From contig NZ_QRIL01000015.1 of NCBI RefSeq assembly GCF_003471165.1, forward strand, positions 37,193 through 101,192: a stretch of 64,000 bases of DNA, written 5' to 3'. This DNA comes from Ruminococcus sp. AM22-13 (GTDB taxonomy: Bacteria; Bacillota; Clostridia; Lachnospirales; Lachnospiraceae). The translations under genes were made by a program, and so were the position numbers. The notes under the pieces are model-generated. The model had not been told where the DNA came from. It was given only the letters and a program-made list of their open reading frames with translations, and ran no database searches. Shown here piece after piece: positions 51,233 to 59,008 of the stretch (position 1 is the first letter of the stretch; each line of letters begins with the position of its first letter).

Positions 51233-51261
51233 AGCATAACAAATTAACTCTCTTCTGGCAA
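51233..51261 (-). promoter_or_regulatory. promoter of the LacI-type regulator gene
   Basis: TTGCCA (51256-51261) and TATGCT (51233-51238) with 17 bp between them on the minus strand, just upstream of the operator. Confidence 0.6.
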
Positions 51262-51267
51262 GTTAAT

Positions 51268-51564
51268 TCAGAGAAGATATACCGGAAGTTCCTCTTTAAT
51301 ACGAACTGGCCCTTCTACTGTCTCATTTTTATTTTCTGTAACAAATACTGCTTCCAGCTTTTTGGTATCCTGTGTGGAAACAACTGATTTCTTCACCGTT
51401 TTCTTCTCAAAAGTTGCTTTAGCTGCTGTTTTAGCTGCTGTTTTGGTTGTTGTCCTGGCAGTTGTTTTAACTGCTGCCGTATCTGCTGTTTTTGCTGTCG
51501 TTTTTGTAGTCCTTTTTGCACCTGCACTTGCTGCACGTCTGATACTCTCTTTGCCTACTGACAT
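51268..51564 (-). CDS. Lys/Ala/Thr-rich small protein paired with ParA
   Basis: A 98-residue basic protein. Residues 13-60 are low complexity, built from KTTAKTA/ARTTTKTAAKTAAK-type units, like a histone-H1 tail. The C-terminal 35 residues are more acidic and mixed, ending ELPVYLL. Its ATG lies 10 nt inside the end of the ParA gene with GGAGGAGG upstream, so translation is coupled. It occupies the place of ParB but has no ParB or HTH motif. It probably binds DNA or polyanions non-specifically. The repeats are encoded with mixed codons, so drift and slippage both look possible. Confidence 0.75.
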   Translation of the reverse strand: MSVGKESIRRAASAGAKRTTKTTAKTADTAAVKTTARTTTKTAAKTAAKATFEKKTVKKSVVSTQDTKKLEAVFVTENKNETVEGPVRIKEELPVYLL

Positions 51565-52343
51565 AATTTCATTACCTCCTCCGCTAATTTCGTATATTCT
51601 TTTGCACTTCTGCTTGATTTTTTATACTCTACAACAGGAATACTATTGTCCTGGGACCACTCTATGGAACTATCCACCCTGATTATCTGTTCAAACACGT
51701 GGATATCTTCCAATTCATGTAATGTTTCCATCGTCTGCTTATAGTAATTCTTTCTCGTATCCACCTTTGTCACCGCTATCCCGGCGACTTCAAGCTCTGG
51801 TGATATCTGTTTTACTTCATTTAAGAATTCAAACATATTTGCAAGTCCAAACATTCCCCACGGGCTTGCCTCAACCGGAATAATCACTTTATCTGAAGCA
51901 CATAGAATGTTCATAACCCAGCCTCCAAGTGTAGGCGGTGCATCAATCAAAATGTAATCATAAGCTCCTGTCTCTTTAATCTTCTGAATACATTTCCGAA
52001 GAATAAATTCTCTCTGCCATTTTGTAAAAAGTTCATATTCTATAGAACTCATTAATGTAGAAGACGGAATCAGATCCAGATTCTCATATGGAGTATGTAC
52101 CACATAACAACTTAGGTCTTCCTGCTTTTTAATCGCATAATACAAGTTCTTCTCCCCTGTTGCATGCTCCAGCACCCAGTCCTCTGAAAAAAACGCAAGT
52201 GACAAATTCAGCTGCATATCTCCATCAATCAGAAGAACCTTCTTTCCAGCCTGAGCCATTGCCGCTCCAAGATTAGAACAAGTGGTAGATTTTCCACTTC
52301 CGCCTTTATTATTTGTAAAACATATCGTTATAGTTTTCCCCAT
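51555..52343 (-). CDS. ParA/Soj-family ATPase (orphan)
   Basis: A 262-residue ParA ATPase. The deviant Walker A motif is NKGGSGKSTTCSNLGAAMAQ (about 10-29, both signature lysines). The switch I region begins LLIDGDMQLNLSL (about 38-50). Walker B is DYILIDAPPTLGGWVMN (about 124-140), then VIIPVEASPWGMFGLANM. It positions cargo by binding DNA as an ATP dimer. There is no ParB gene or parS-like site in the window; its only partner is the Lys/Ala/Thr-rich protein. GGGAGG precedes the ATG. Confidence 0.88.
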   Translation of the reverse strand: MGKTITICFTNNKGGSGKSTTCSNLGAAMAQAGKKVLLIDGDMQLNLSLAFFSEDWVLEHATGEKNLYYAIKKQEDLSCYVVHTPYENLDLIPSSTLMSSIEYELFTKWQREFILRKCIQKIKETGAYDYILIDAPPTLGGWVMNILCASDKVIIPVEASPWGMFGLANMFEFLNEVKQISPELEVAGIAVTKVDTRKNYYKQTMETLHELEDIHVFEQIIRVDSSIEWSQDNSIPVVEYKKSSRSAKEYTKLAEEVMKLCQ

Positions 52344-52479
52344 GGAACTGCCTCCCTTGTCACTTACTTATCCCACAATAATTGTTTTTTCAATTAATCT
52401 CATTATATGAGCTTTATCACGCATTTTCAACTATTTTCCATGCTCCAAAATCTTTTTATTTGATTCCCAAAATATATAC

Positions 52480-52507
52480 TTGATTTTTTGAATATTTGTG
52501 TTATAGT
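52480..52507 (+). promoter_or_regulatory. promoter of the hemolysin-III-type gene
   Basis: TTGATT (52480-52485) and TATAGT (52502-52507) with 16 bp between them, about 80 nt upstream of the start codon. Confidence 0.45.
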
Positions 52508-52584
52508 AATCGTATACTTATTATATAGTTTTTAAAACTACATGTTATTGTTTTTATTTACTCACATAAATGGAGGCGATTTTT

Positions 52585-53247
52585 ATGAAATTCAAATTAA
52601 AAGATCCCGGAAGTGCTATTACACATGGAATCGCTCTGCTTCTCGCTGTTGCCGGGGCAATTCCCCTTATCGTAAAGGCTGCACGTTCCTATGACGTAAT
52701 CCACATCGTAGCTCTGAGTATTTTTATCCTGTCTATGATTCTGCTTTATGCAGCCAGTACTATCTACCATTCCGTAGACTCTACGGAAAAAGTCAACAGA
52801 CGACTTCGGAAAATGGATCACATGATGATTTTCGTTATGATTGCAGGAAGTTACACTCCGGTCTGCCTGATTGTTCTTCATAACCACATTGGCTATATTT
52901 TATGTGCACTGGTATGGAGCGTTGCGATTCTTGGCATCATCTTAAAGGGCTGTTGGATCACTTGTCCTAAATGGTTGTCCTCTGTACTCTATATTGGTAT
53001 GGGATGGCTGTGTGTACTGGCATTTGTTCCTATTTTCCATGCACTCCCACGCGCAGGATTTGACTGGCTTCTGGCTGGCGGAATCATTTATACTATTGGT
53101 GGTGTGATCTACGCATTAAAAGTTCCACTCTTTGATTCCAGACATAAGAACTTCGGTTCTCACGAAATCTTCCACATTTTTGTCATGCTTGGAAGTGCCT
53201 GCCACTTTGTTGTAATGTATTTCTTTGTAGCACCATTACCAGTATAA
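52585..53247 (+). CDS. hemolysin III / YqfA-type membrane protein
   Basis: A 220-residue protein with seven predicted helices, of the PAQR/hemolysin-III family. Conserved histidines appear in DPGSAITHGIALLLAV (about 6-21), ASTIYHSVDSTEKVNRRLRKMDHMMIFVMIAGSYTPVCL (about 59-98) and SHEIFHIFVMLGSACHFVVMYFFV (about 192-215), the metal-binding pattern of PAQR proteins. The cellular role is unclear. The start at 52585 has GGAGG 8-9 nt upstream. Confidence 0.88.
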   Translation: MKFKLKDPGSAITHGIALLLAVAGAIPLIVKAARSYDVIHIVALSIFILSMILLYAASTIYHSVDSTEKVNRRLRKMDHMMIFVMIAGSYTPVCLIVLHNHIGYILCALVWSVAILGIILKGCWITCPKWLSSVLYIGMGWLCVLAFVPIFHALPRAGFDWLLAGGIIYTIGGVIYALKVPLFDSRHKNFGSHEIFHIFVMLGSACHFVVMYFFVAPLPV

Positions 53248-53278
53248 GCAATGTATCTTATTTTCTGGAATTGCCATA

Positions 53279-53471
53279 AAATCGGATATTCGCAATCCGC
53301 TACGTGGTTCTACACCGAATAACTCAAAAAGATGCTCTGAACAGTCACAATGTAATCTGCCAGAGCATCTTTTTATATGTTCAATTTTAAAACTCTTCAA
53401 AATTTATATAATCCCACCCACTGCTTATTGCTCCTCGCAACCTCCGCAGTGAACTTACTTGATTCGGTTAA
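53279..53471. repeat. family-C repeat with internal terminator
   Basis: The left end (ATCGGATATTCGCAATCCGCTACGTGG..CTACACCGAATAACT) and right end (CCACCCACTGCTTATTGCTCCTCGCAACCTCCGCAG...ACTTGATTCGGTTAA) of family C surround a hairpin and AT-rich spacer. The right end contains the stop codon of the transglutaminase-like gene (TAA at 53468-53470). Confidence 0.7.
53326..53374. terminator. bidirectional terminator between convergent genes
   Basis: AAAAAGATGCTCTG and CAGAGCATCTTTTT form a strong stem between the hemolysin-III-type gene (plus) and the transglutaminase-like gene (minus). Confidence 0.8.
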
Positions 53472-54433
53472 ACAGCCACTCGTCTCTCCGGATATAATCC
53501 ATAAGAACCATATCCTACACCAAAGTATCCATAGTAGCTCTTAGCTTCTGCAAATAATGGATCATATACTCTGCCGCCGATTTCAGCCCAGCAATGTCCG
53601 CTTCCATCAGTTGCCGTTGTATCTACACAAACATAAATATTTGTATATCCCAGCGCCTTTGCAAGGTATGCAAAAGAACATGCATCAGAGAAGCAGTCTC
53701 CGCCTTTTCCACTCAGGATAAGATAGTCATTGGCATATAATGCCGGCCATGCAGTCTGGTTGTAGAAAATTCTTCTGGTATCATAATAATGCTGATACAT
53801 TACCCATCTAAAGCAAGTCTCAAACTTCTCACTTTTTGACATACTTGGTTTTGTGATCGCATTGACAACCTGTTTTGCTCTCTGTAAAGTTTCATATTCA
53901 TATGCTCTTGTGGAATTCATTTTCTTTCCACTTGGATAATAAAAAGTGCTTCCCTTCTTCCAGGCTTCCAGAATTCCTTTTTCTGTACAGTAATATGTCA
54001 TATTTCCAACTTTGACAGTCTTTGTTCTCAGAACACCCTTATCACTGAAATAATAATATTTTCCATCAATTTTTTTGACACCACTGTATCTTACTCCATT
54101 TGAGCCGAAATAATATTTCTTATTGTTATACTTTATCCATCCTGTTTTCATGAAACCTTTAGGACTAAAGTAATAGATTTTTCCCTGAACTTTACGCATT
54201 CCGGTCAGATACTGTCCATCTTTATAATATCTTTTGTTCTTTGACGCGTAAGTATACCAGCCATTCTTTACCTGTGGTTTCTGTGTTGGTGTCGGTGTTT
54301 CGATTGGTGTAATATCCGGTGTCTCAACCGGAGTCGGTGTCACTGTAACTCCAGGCATCTCTGCTGCCATGGCCGGAACGCTGAACGCCATACATGCAGC
54401 ACACACTGCAAGCCATTTCGTCATCCTTTTCAT
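53468..54433 (-). CDS. secreted transglutaminase-like protein with cell-wall-binding repeats
   Basis: A 321-residue exported protein. The signal peptide is MKRMTKWLAVCAACMAFSVP-AMA (1-24). A Pro/Thr-rich linker (VTPTPVETPDITPIETPTPTQ) precedes five or so choline-binding-like repeats (about 58-165; GWYTYASKNKRYYKDG, YYFSPKGFMKTGWIKYNNKKYYFGSNG). The C-terminal transglutaminase-like domain (about 205-321) has the catalytic triad in GKGGDCFSDACSFAY (Cys), GSGHCWAEIGGRVYDPLF (His, Asp). It may crosslink or cleave cell-wall or surface proteins. AGGAGG precedes the ATG. Its stop codon lies in a family-C repeat. Confidence 0.85.
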   Translation of the reverse strand: MKRMTKWLAVCAACMAFSVPAMAAEMPGVTVTPTPVETPDITPIETPTPTQKPQVKNGWYTYASKNKRYYKDGQYLTGMRKVQGKIYYFSPKGFMKTGWIKYNNKKYYFGSNGVRYSGVKKIDGKYYYFSDKGVLRTKTVKVGNMTYYCTEKGILEAWKKGSTFYYPSGKKMNSTRAYEYETLQRAKQVVNAITKPSMSKSEKFETCFRWVMYQHYYDTRRIFYNQTAWPALYANDYLILSGKGGDCFSDACSFAYLAKALGYTNIYVCVDTTATDGSGHCWAEIGGRVYDPLFAEAKSYYGYFGVGYGSYGLYPERRVAV

Positions 54434-54460
54434 CTTTTTTGTCCTCCTTGTACAATCTGG

Positions 54461-54703
54461 TCAGAAATCCATCAATTCCAGTTTTTTATTTCTGGTAAGC
54501 TGCTTAATCTGATACTCCCGTCTCATTGCCTCTTCCTTCGTGGAAAAACCTTCATAATATACCAGCGTCACCGGTCTTTTGGCCTTTGTATATTTCGCTC
54601 CGTTTTTTCCCTCATTATGTGCTTTCAGCCGTTTCTGCAAACAGTTTGTCCACCCCGTATAAAAAGTTTCGTCTGCACATTTGACAATGTAAGTATAATT
54701 CAT
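54461..54703 (-). CDS. GIY-YIG endonuclease-like protein (UPF0213/YhbQ type)
   Basis: An 80-residue single-domain GIY-YIG protein. The start NYTYIVKCADETFYTGWTNCLQKRLKAHN includes YIV..YTG in place of GIY-YIG and the catalytic Arg in the following helix. KYTKAKRPVTLVYYE and EEAMRREYQIKQLTR (Glu) follow. YhbQ/UPF0213 proteins are stand-alone nucleases of uncertain role. The start at 54703 has GGAGAG upstream. Confidence 0.85.
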   Translation of the reverse strand: MNYTYIVKCADETFYTGWTNCLQKRLKAHNEGKNGAKYTKAKRPVTLVYYEGFSTKEEAMRREYQIKQLTRNKKLELMDF

Positions 54704-54811
54704 CGAACTCTCCATCTAAATTACAAATCTCCGGCTATATTGCCATACATTCGATTTCTTTTGTTCCCACAGACTTGTTATTAGCATCTGCTTATTTATT
54801 ATTGATTTATA

Positions 54812-54853
54812 GTAACTATTCAGCAATCTCCTGTGAGGAGACTGATCAGTTAC
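54812..54853. mobile_element. minimal MITE-like element (42 bp)
   Basis: GTAACTATTCAG and CTGATCAGTTAC flank an 18-nt centre (CAATCTCCTGTGAGGAGA). The ends match the 6892/24345 elements, from which almost all of the interior has been lost. The flanks GATTTATA and AATTTATG share 6 of 8 positions. Confidence 0.6.
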
Positions 54854-54993
54854 AATTTATGTAAAGGACAATTGCATTAGCATCTCTGCAATCATCCTTA
54901 TTTCTATAATAAACAGCCGGTATAAAGCACGTATCTCATCCAGACATATCCTTTTCTGACTTGCATTTACAATATCAGAACTATTTATATGTC
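54854..54993. other. intergenic stretch without genes
   Basis: About 140 bp of AT-rich DNA between the minimal MITE-like element and the scrB terminator. I see no ORF or RNA in it. Confidence 0.35.
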
Positions 54994-55036
54994 AAAAAAG
55001 CAGGCTGGGAAACCGACTGAGGATTTTCTTTCCCAC
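54994..55036 (-). terminator. terminator of the sucrose operon
   Basis: On the minus strand AAAGCAGGTGGGAAA and TTTCCCAGCCTGCTTTTTT form a stem with a T-run, about 25 nt after the sucrose-6-phosphate hydrolase stop codon. Confidence 0.8.
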
Positions 55037-55060
55037 CTGCTTTATTATACGTTTATTTTC

Positions 55061-56500
55061 TTATTTTGTGAATATCATTTTCCGAAGATTCCAGAGATTC
55101 CCCCTGAATTTACCACCAAGGATCTTTAGCTGAAGATCCTCACGGTCAGGATAATATCTGGTTGAAAATACAGTCTCTCCATCATTCAGATAAATCTCTG
55201 CTGCCGAAGTGTCCGCGAGAAGACGGATATTCCTGAGTTCACTGATTTTAGCTTTTCGCCTCTCTCTTCCCGCACCTGCAATTCCGGAAAAGCCAATTTC
55301 AGCGATTCCCTCTTCATATTTAAATATCATCTGACCACCCATGCTGATCTGAAAACTGCTGTCTGTTATTGCAATCTCTTCAAGTACCAGGTCAAACCCC
55401 TCATTCACTTCAACGCGAATCTCCGCGATTGATTTTTCATCATGAAGTATCGTTTTCTCTTTTCGAAGCCGCTCAAGTTCTTTAACAGGATACTGAAGAA
55501 TTTTTCCATTCTGTACTTTCAGTTCTCTCGGTACTGTAAGGCAGTGCTGCCAGCCTTCATCGATAGTCTTATTTATATACTCTTCTTCTGCGTCCGGCAT
55601 TCCCATCCATCCGATCAGAATCCTTCTTCCCTTATCGTCCACAAAGGTCTGCGGAGCATAGAAGTCAAATCCCATATCCCATTCACGGAAATCTTCAGTA
55701 TCTACAGATTCATCTTCTTTTACCGGGAAATATCCGGACTGATAAATATTCTGGAAACGATATTCTTCCCGTTTAAGTCCCTGAGGTGATACAGATAAAA
55801 ATTTCTGTCCGTCCAATTCGAAATAATCCGGGCATTCCCACATATATCCAAAAGCTTCCGGTGTGGTGATCACACGATCAAGCTTCCAGTCTTTCATGTC
55901 TTCTGATCCGTAAACTAAAACAGCACCTTTATCCTCTTTCAGGCGTCCTCCAAGAATCATATAGTATCTGTTATTTTTTTTCCAGACTTTAGGATCCCGG
56001 ATATGACATGTAAAATCTTCCGGATATTTTTCAAAAGAAATGATTTCTTCCTTATCTCCGAAATGGATTCCATCTTCACTTTCCACATGAAGTGTGCTGG
56101 TTTCCCTTCCTTCGTTAATGTAATCATAATCACCATCAATCTTTACATTCCCTGTAAAAAACAGATGCATTTTTTCATCTTCAACCAGCGCAGATCCAGA
56201 ATAAACTCCATGACAATCATACGGAGAATCTGGGTAAAGAGCTGTTCCTTCATATTTCCAATCTACCAGATCTACACTTGTATAATGTCCCCAGAATTTT
56301 AATCCACCTTCAACATCAAATGGCGCATACTGAAAGAACACATGATATTTACCTTTATACCAGCATAACCCATTTGGATCATTCAGCCATCCGACTGGCG
56401 GCATCAGATGATGCCCCAATCGGAATCTGCCTTCTTTCATATCTGCGTTCTTTTCAATCTCTGCTACGTTTCTCTCAAGAACTTTCGTTAATGTGCTCAT
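55061..56500 (-). CDS. scrB: sucrose-6-phosphate hydrolase (GH32)
   Basis: Cleaves sucrose-6-phosphate from the PTS into glucose-6-phosphate and fructose. The 479 residues form the GH32 five-blade propeller. The nucleophile is in GWLNDPNGLCWYKGKYHVFFQ (about 36-56), the transition-state stabiliser in CHIRDPKVWKKNN and the acid/base in MWECPDYFEL. A C-terminal beta-sandwich follows. No signal peptide, so it is intracellular. Its ATG overlaps the scrA stop codon by 4 nt (ATGA), indicating translational coupling. GGAGA lies upstream. Confidence 0.93.
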   Translation of the reverse strand: MSTLTKVLERNVAEIEKNADMKEGRFRLGHHLMPPVGWLNDPNGLCWYKGKYHVFFQYAPFDVEGGLKFWGHYTSVDLVDWKYEGTALYPDSPYDCHGVYSGSALVEDEKMHLFFTGNVKIDGDYDYINEGRETSTLHVESEDGIHFGDKEEIISFEKYPEDFTCHIRDPKVWKKNNRYYMILGGRLKEDKGAVLVYGSEDMKDWKLDRVITTPEAFGYMWECPDYFELDGQKFLSVSPQGLKREEYRFQNIYQSGYFPVKEDESVDTEDFREWDMGFDFYAPQTFVDDKGRRILIGWMGMPDAEEEYINKTIDEGWQHCLTVPRELKVQNGKILQYPVKELERLRKEKTILHDEKSIAEIRVEVNEGFDLVLEEIAITDSSFQISMGGQMIFKYEEGIAEIGFSGIAGAGRERRKAKISELRNIRLLADTSAAEIYLNDGETVFSTRYYPDREDLQLKILGGKFRGNLWNLRKMIFTK

Positions 56501-58497
56501 GCTTTCACAATCTCCAATACTTTATCAGCAGATGTTACTGCGCCTTCACGTAAAACCTTCACATCTTTATAATCATCTGAATTGGTTACAATAAGTGGAG
56601 TAGTCACATCATATCCAGCTTCTTTGATCTTATCCATGTCAAAGGACACAAGAAGTTGTCCTTTCTTTACCTGATCACCATCTTTTACGTGAGTTGTATA
56701 ATATTTTCCACCAAGTTCTACTGTATTAATTCCGATATGGATCAGCAGTTCCATACCACTTTCAGTGCTTAAACCAACTGCATGTTTTGTATCAAAAACA
56801 GTCTCAACGGTCGCATCACATGGTGCAACTACCTTTCCCTTAGCAGGAATTACGGCAACTCCTTTTCCAAGAACCTCAGAAGCAAATGTAGCGTCATTCA
56901 CCATGGACATTGGAATTGCTGTTCCTTCTAATGCACTATAAAGTGAAAAATCTTCTACATTGTCAGCTGTCTCTTCCATCTTAGAAATCTCTTTATTCTC
57001 AGTTACACCAGTCTCGGTTTTTACACTTTCTATATCTTTTGTTCTTTCAATGTTTTCTGTACCTTTAGCAGAAATATTTTCCACATTCTTCTCGACAGTT
57101 TTATTTTCTCCGGCTGCCATATCCTTGTATCCAAACAGCCATGTCAACACAAAAGCCGCACCAAAAGCAATTACAAACATCAGAATATAAGATACCGGAT
57201 TATTCAGGCAAAGCAGAATTCCGAAAATACCGGTTACGCCAGTTCCTGTAGCGCCCAGTCCTGTAACCGATGCAAACAACGCGCCAACTGCGCCACCAAC
57301 ACATCCCATTACAAACGGTTTTCCGAATCGAAGATTTACACCAAAAATCGCCGGTTCTGTAATTCCCATACATGCACTTAATGCAGATGGAACAGCCATA
57401 GATTTGATTTTCTGGTCTTTTGTTTTGAGTGCAACTGCAAGTGTAGCTCCACCTTGTGCGATATTTGCTGCTGACGCAAGTGGCAGCCAGTAGGTAACTC
57501 CAAACTTGGAAATCTGTCCAAGGTCAATGATTGTGTACATATGATGCACACCGGCAACAACTGTCGGCGCATAAAACGCACCCATGATAAAGCTTCCGAT
57601 ACCGAATGGCAGAGCAATCAGCCACTGAATACCATTCAGAAGTCCATTCTCAACAGCTACAAAAATCGGTCCGATAATAGATAATGTAAGATATCCTGTT
57701 ACAAATACACTTACAAGCGGGGTAACAAACAGGTCAAACATCGCTGGAACAACTTTGTGAAGTCTTTTCTCAATCTGGGCAAGTACCCACACCGCAATGA
57801 TAACCGGGATAACATGTCCCTGATACCCAACCATATCAATAGAGTAAAGTCCAAACCATACTTTCTGTGTTGCCTGAACACCTTCTGTTGCAACTGTCCA
57901 TGCATTCTGCAGGTTTGGATGAATCATAATCATACCGATAACCGCTCCCAGATACGGATTCGCGCCAAATACTTTCGCACCGCTGTATGCAATCAGAATT
58001 GGCAGGAATGTGTATGCCGTATTACTGAAAAGCTGTGCAAACGTATAAATCGAACCACTGGTATCGATATTCAGGAATCCATTGTTAACCATGAAATTCA
58101 ATGCTTCCATAATTCCCATAAGGAAACCACTTGCAACGATTGCCGGAATGATCGGAACGAAAATATCACCAAGAGTCTTAATCAGTCTCTGTACCGGATT
58201 TGCTCTGGAAGCTGCAACCTTCTTCAGATCTTCCTTACTGCTCTCAGAAACTCCGGCAATCTGAATAAATTCATCGTATACCTTATTGACAACTCCTGTT
58301 CCCAGAATGATCTGCATCTGTCCCTGGGCAAAGAAAACGCCTTTAACACCTTCAATATTCTCAACATATTCCTTGTCAGCCTTCGCATTATCACCGATAA
58401 CCAATCGAAGACGTGTGGCACAATGAGCCGCGGAAATAATATTCTCTTTTTTACCAATATGGTCGTATATTTCCCGGGCTGTCTTTCTGTAATCCAT
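56497..58497 (-). CDS. scrA: sucrose PTS permease, domains IIB-IIC-IIA
   Basis: Imports and phosphorylates a beta-fructoside, most likely sucrose given the coupled GH32 gene. The 666 residues contain IIB (about 1-85, phosphocysteine in SAAHCATRLRLV), IIC (about 105-450, ten or so helices, AAFVLTWLFGYKDM at the end), a flexible linker and a C-terminal IIA (about 520-666, LIHIGINTVELGGKYYTTHVKDGDQVKKGQ with the phosphohistidine). The start at 58497 has GGGAGG upstream; the longer frame would add 12 residues. Trehalose or beta-glucoside permeases have a similar layout. Confidence 0.92.
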   Translation of the reverse strand: MDYRKTAREIYDHIGKKENIISAAHCATRLRLVIGDNAKADKEYVENIEGVKGVFFAQGQMQIILGTGVVNKVYDEFIQIAGVSESSKEDLKKVAASRANPVQRLIKTLGDIFVPIIPAIVASGFLMGIMEALNFMVNNGFLNIDTSGSIYTFAQLFSNTAYTFLPILIAYSGAKVFGANPYLGAVIGMIMIHPNLQNAWTVATEGVQATQKVWFGLYSIDMVGYQGHVIPVIIAVWVLAQIEKRLHKVVPAMFDLFVTPLVSVFVTGYLTLSIIGPIFVAVENGLLNGIQWLIALPFGIGSFIMGAFYAPTVVAGVHHMYTIIDLGQISKFGVTYWLPLASAANIAQGGATLAVALKTKDQKIKSMAVPSALSACMGITEPAIFGVNLRFGKPFVMGCVGGAVGALFASVTGLGATGTGVTGIFGILLCLNNPVSYILMFVIAFGAAFVLTWLFGYKDMAAGENKTVEKNVENISAKGTENIERTKDIESVKTETGVTENKEISKMEETADNVEDFSLYSALEGTAIPMSMVNDATFASEVLGKGVAVIPAKGKVVAPCDATVETVFDTKHAVGLSTESGMELLIHIGINTVELGGKYYTTHVKDGDQVKKGQLLVSFDMDKIKEAGYDVTTPLIVTNSDDYKDVKVLREGAVTSADKVLEIVKA

Positions 58498-58516
58498 AAT
58501 ATCCTCCCTCTTATTA

Positions 58517-58530
58517 TGTAATCGTTCCCA
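58517..58530. promoter_or_regulatory. LacI-type operator near the scrA start
   Basis: TGTAATCGTTCCCA, matching TGGAATCGTTCTCA at 58605 at 11 of 14 positions, including the ATCGTTC core. It lies in the leader between the promoter and scrA and is a likely site for the LacI-family regulator encoded at 59009. Confidence 0.55.
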
Positions 58531-58604
58531 CATTTGATTCTACTTTGTTTTTTATACATTTGTATTTTCACTTACAAATATATAAATCTATATGTTTTTC
58601 TTTA

Positions 58605-58618
58605 TGGAATCGTTCTCA
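58605..58618. promoter_or_regulatory. LacI-type operator at the scrA promoter
   Basis: TGGAATCGTTCTCA, a near palindrome around CG, begins just downstream of the -10 box (58631-58636) in the direction of transcription. A bound repressor would block initiation. Confidence 0.65.
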
Positions 58619-58630
58619 TGTATTATTTTT

Positions 58631-58659
58631 ATTATATCCATCTTATTTTTATTTGTAAA
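58631..58659 (-). promoter_or_regulatory. promoter of the sucrose operon
   Basis: TTTACA (58654-58659) and TATAAT (58631-58636) with exactly 17 bp between them on the minus strand. Near-consensus sigma-A promoter for scrA-scrB. Confidence 0.75.
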
Positions 58660-58821
58660 TATGTAAGATATCACAAATATTCGCTCTCATTTTTATACAC
58701 TATATCCAAGATGCAATCGCGTCTATAAAATCTTCTGTCTGTAGCATCTTCTGTCTGTAACATCCCGTCGCATAGCCTGGTTCGCTACTCTTCATTCTGT
58801 TCCCAGTAACGTAACCATAAT

Positions 58822-58871
58822 TTAACCGAATCAAATAAATCCCCTGCTTCACTTACGAATATCCGATTGAC
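58822..58871. repeat. minimal family-C repeat (50 bp)
   Basis: The inverse orientation shows GTCAATCGGATATTCG and TTTGATTCGGTTAA with almost no interior. The flank contains GTTCCCAGTAACGTAAC, related to the MITE-like ends. Confidence 0.6.
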
Positions 58872-58947
58872 TTTGTCCAAAATTGCCTGAGACAACAGGA
58901 CTTTATTTTTTTGCAGAATACCAACGTATAAATAACAATAAAATAAT

Positions 58948-58991
58948 AAAAAGAGTTAAGAACTTCTATTTTGAAAGCTCTTAACTCTCTT
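58948..58991 (-). terminator. terminator of the scrR-like gene
   Basis: On the minus strand GAGTTAAGA and TCTTAACTC pair around a 17-nt loop, followed by TTTTTATT, about 20 nt after the stop codon. Confidence 0.75.
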
Positions 58992-59008
58992 TGTACTCTT
59001 ATAATCTG

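Noticed and set aside
57757..58521. 254-codon plus-strand ORF
   Set aside because: It is antisense to the sucrose PTS gene, with shadow-type composition and no family resemblance.
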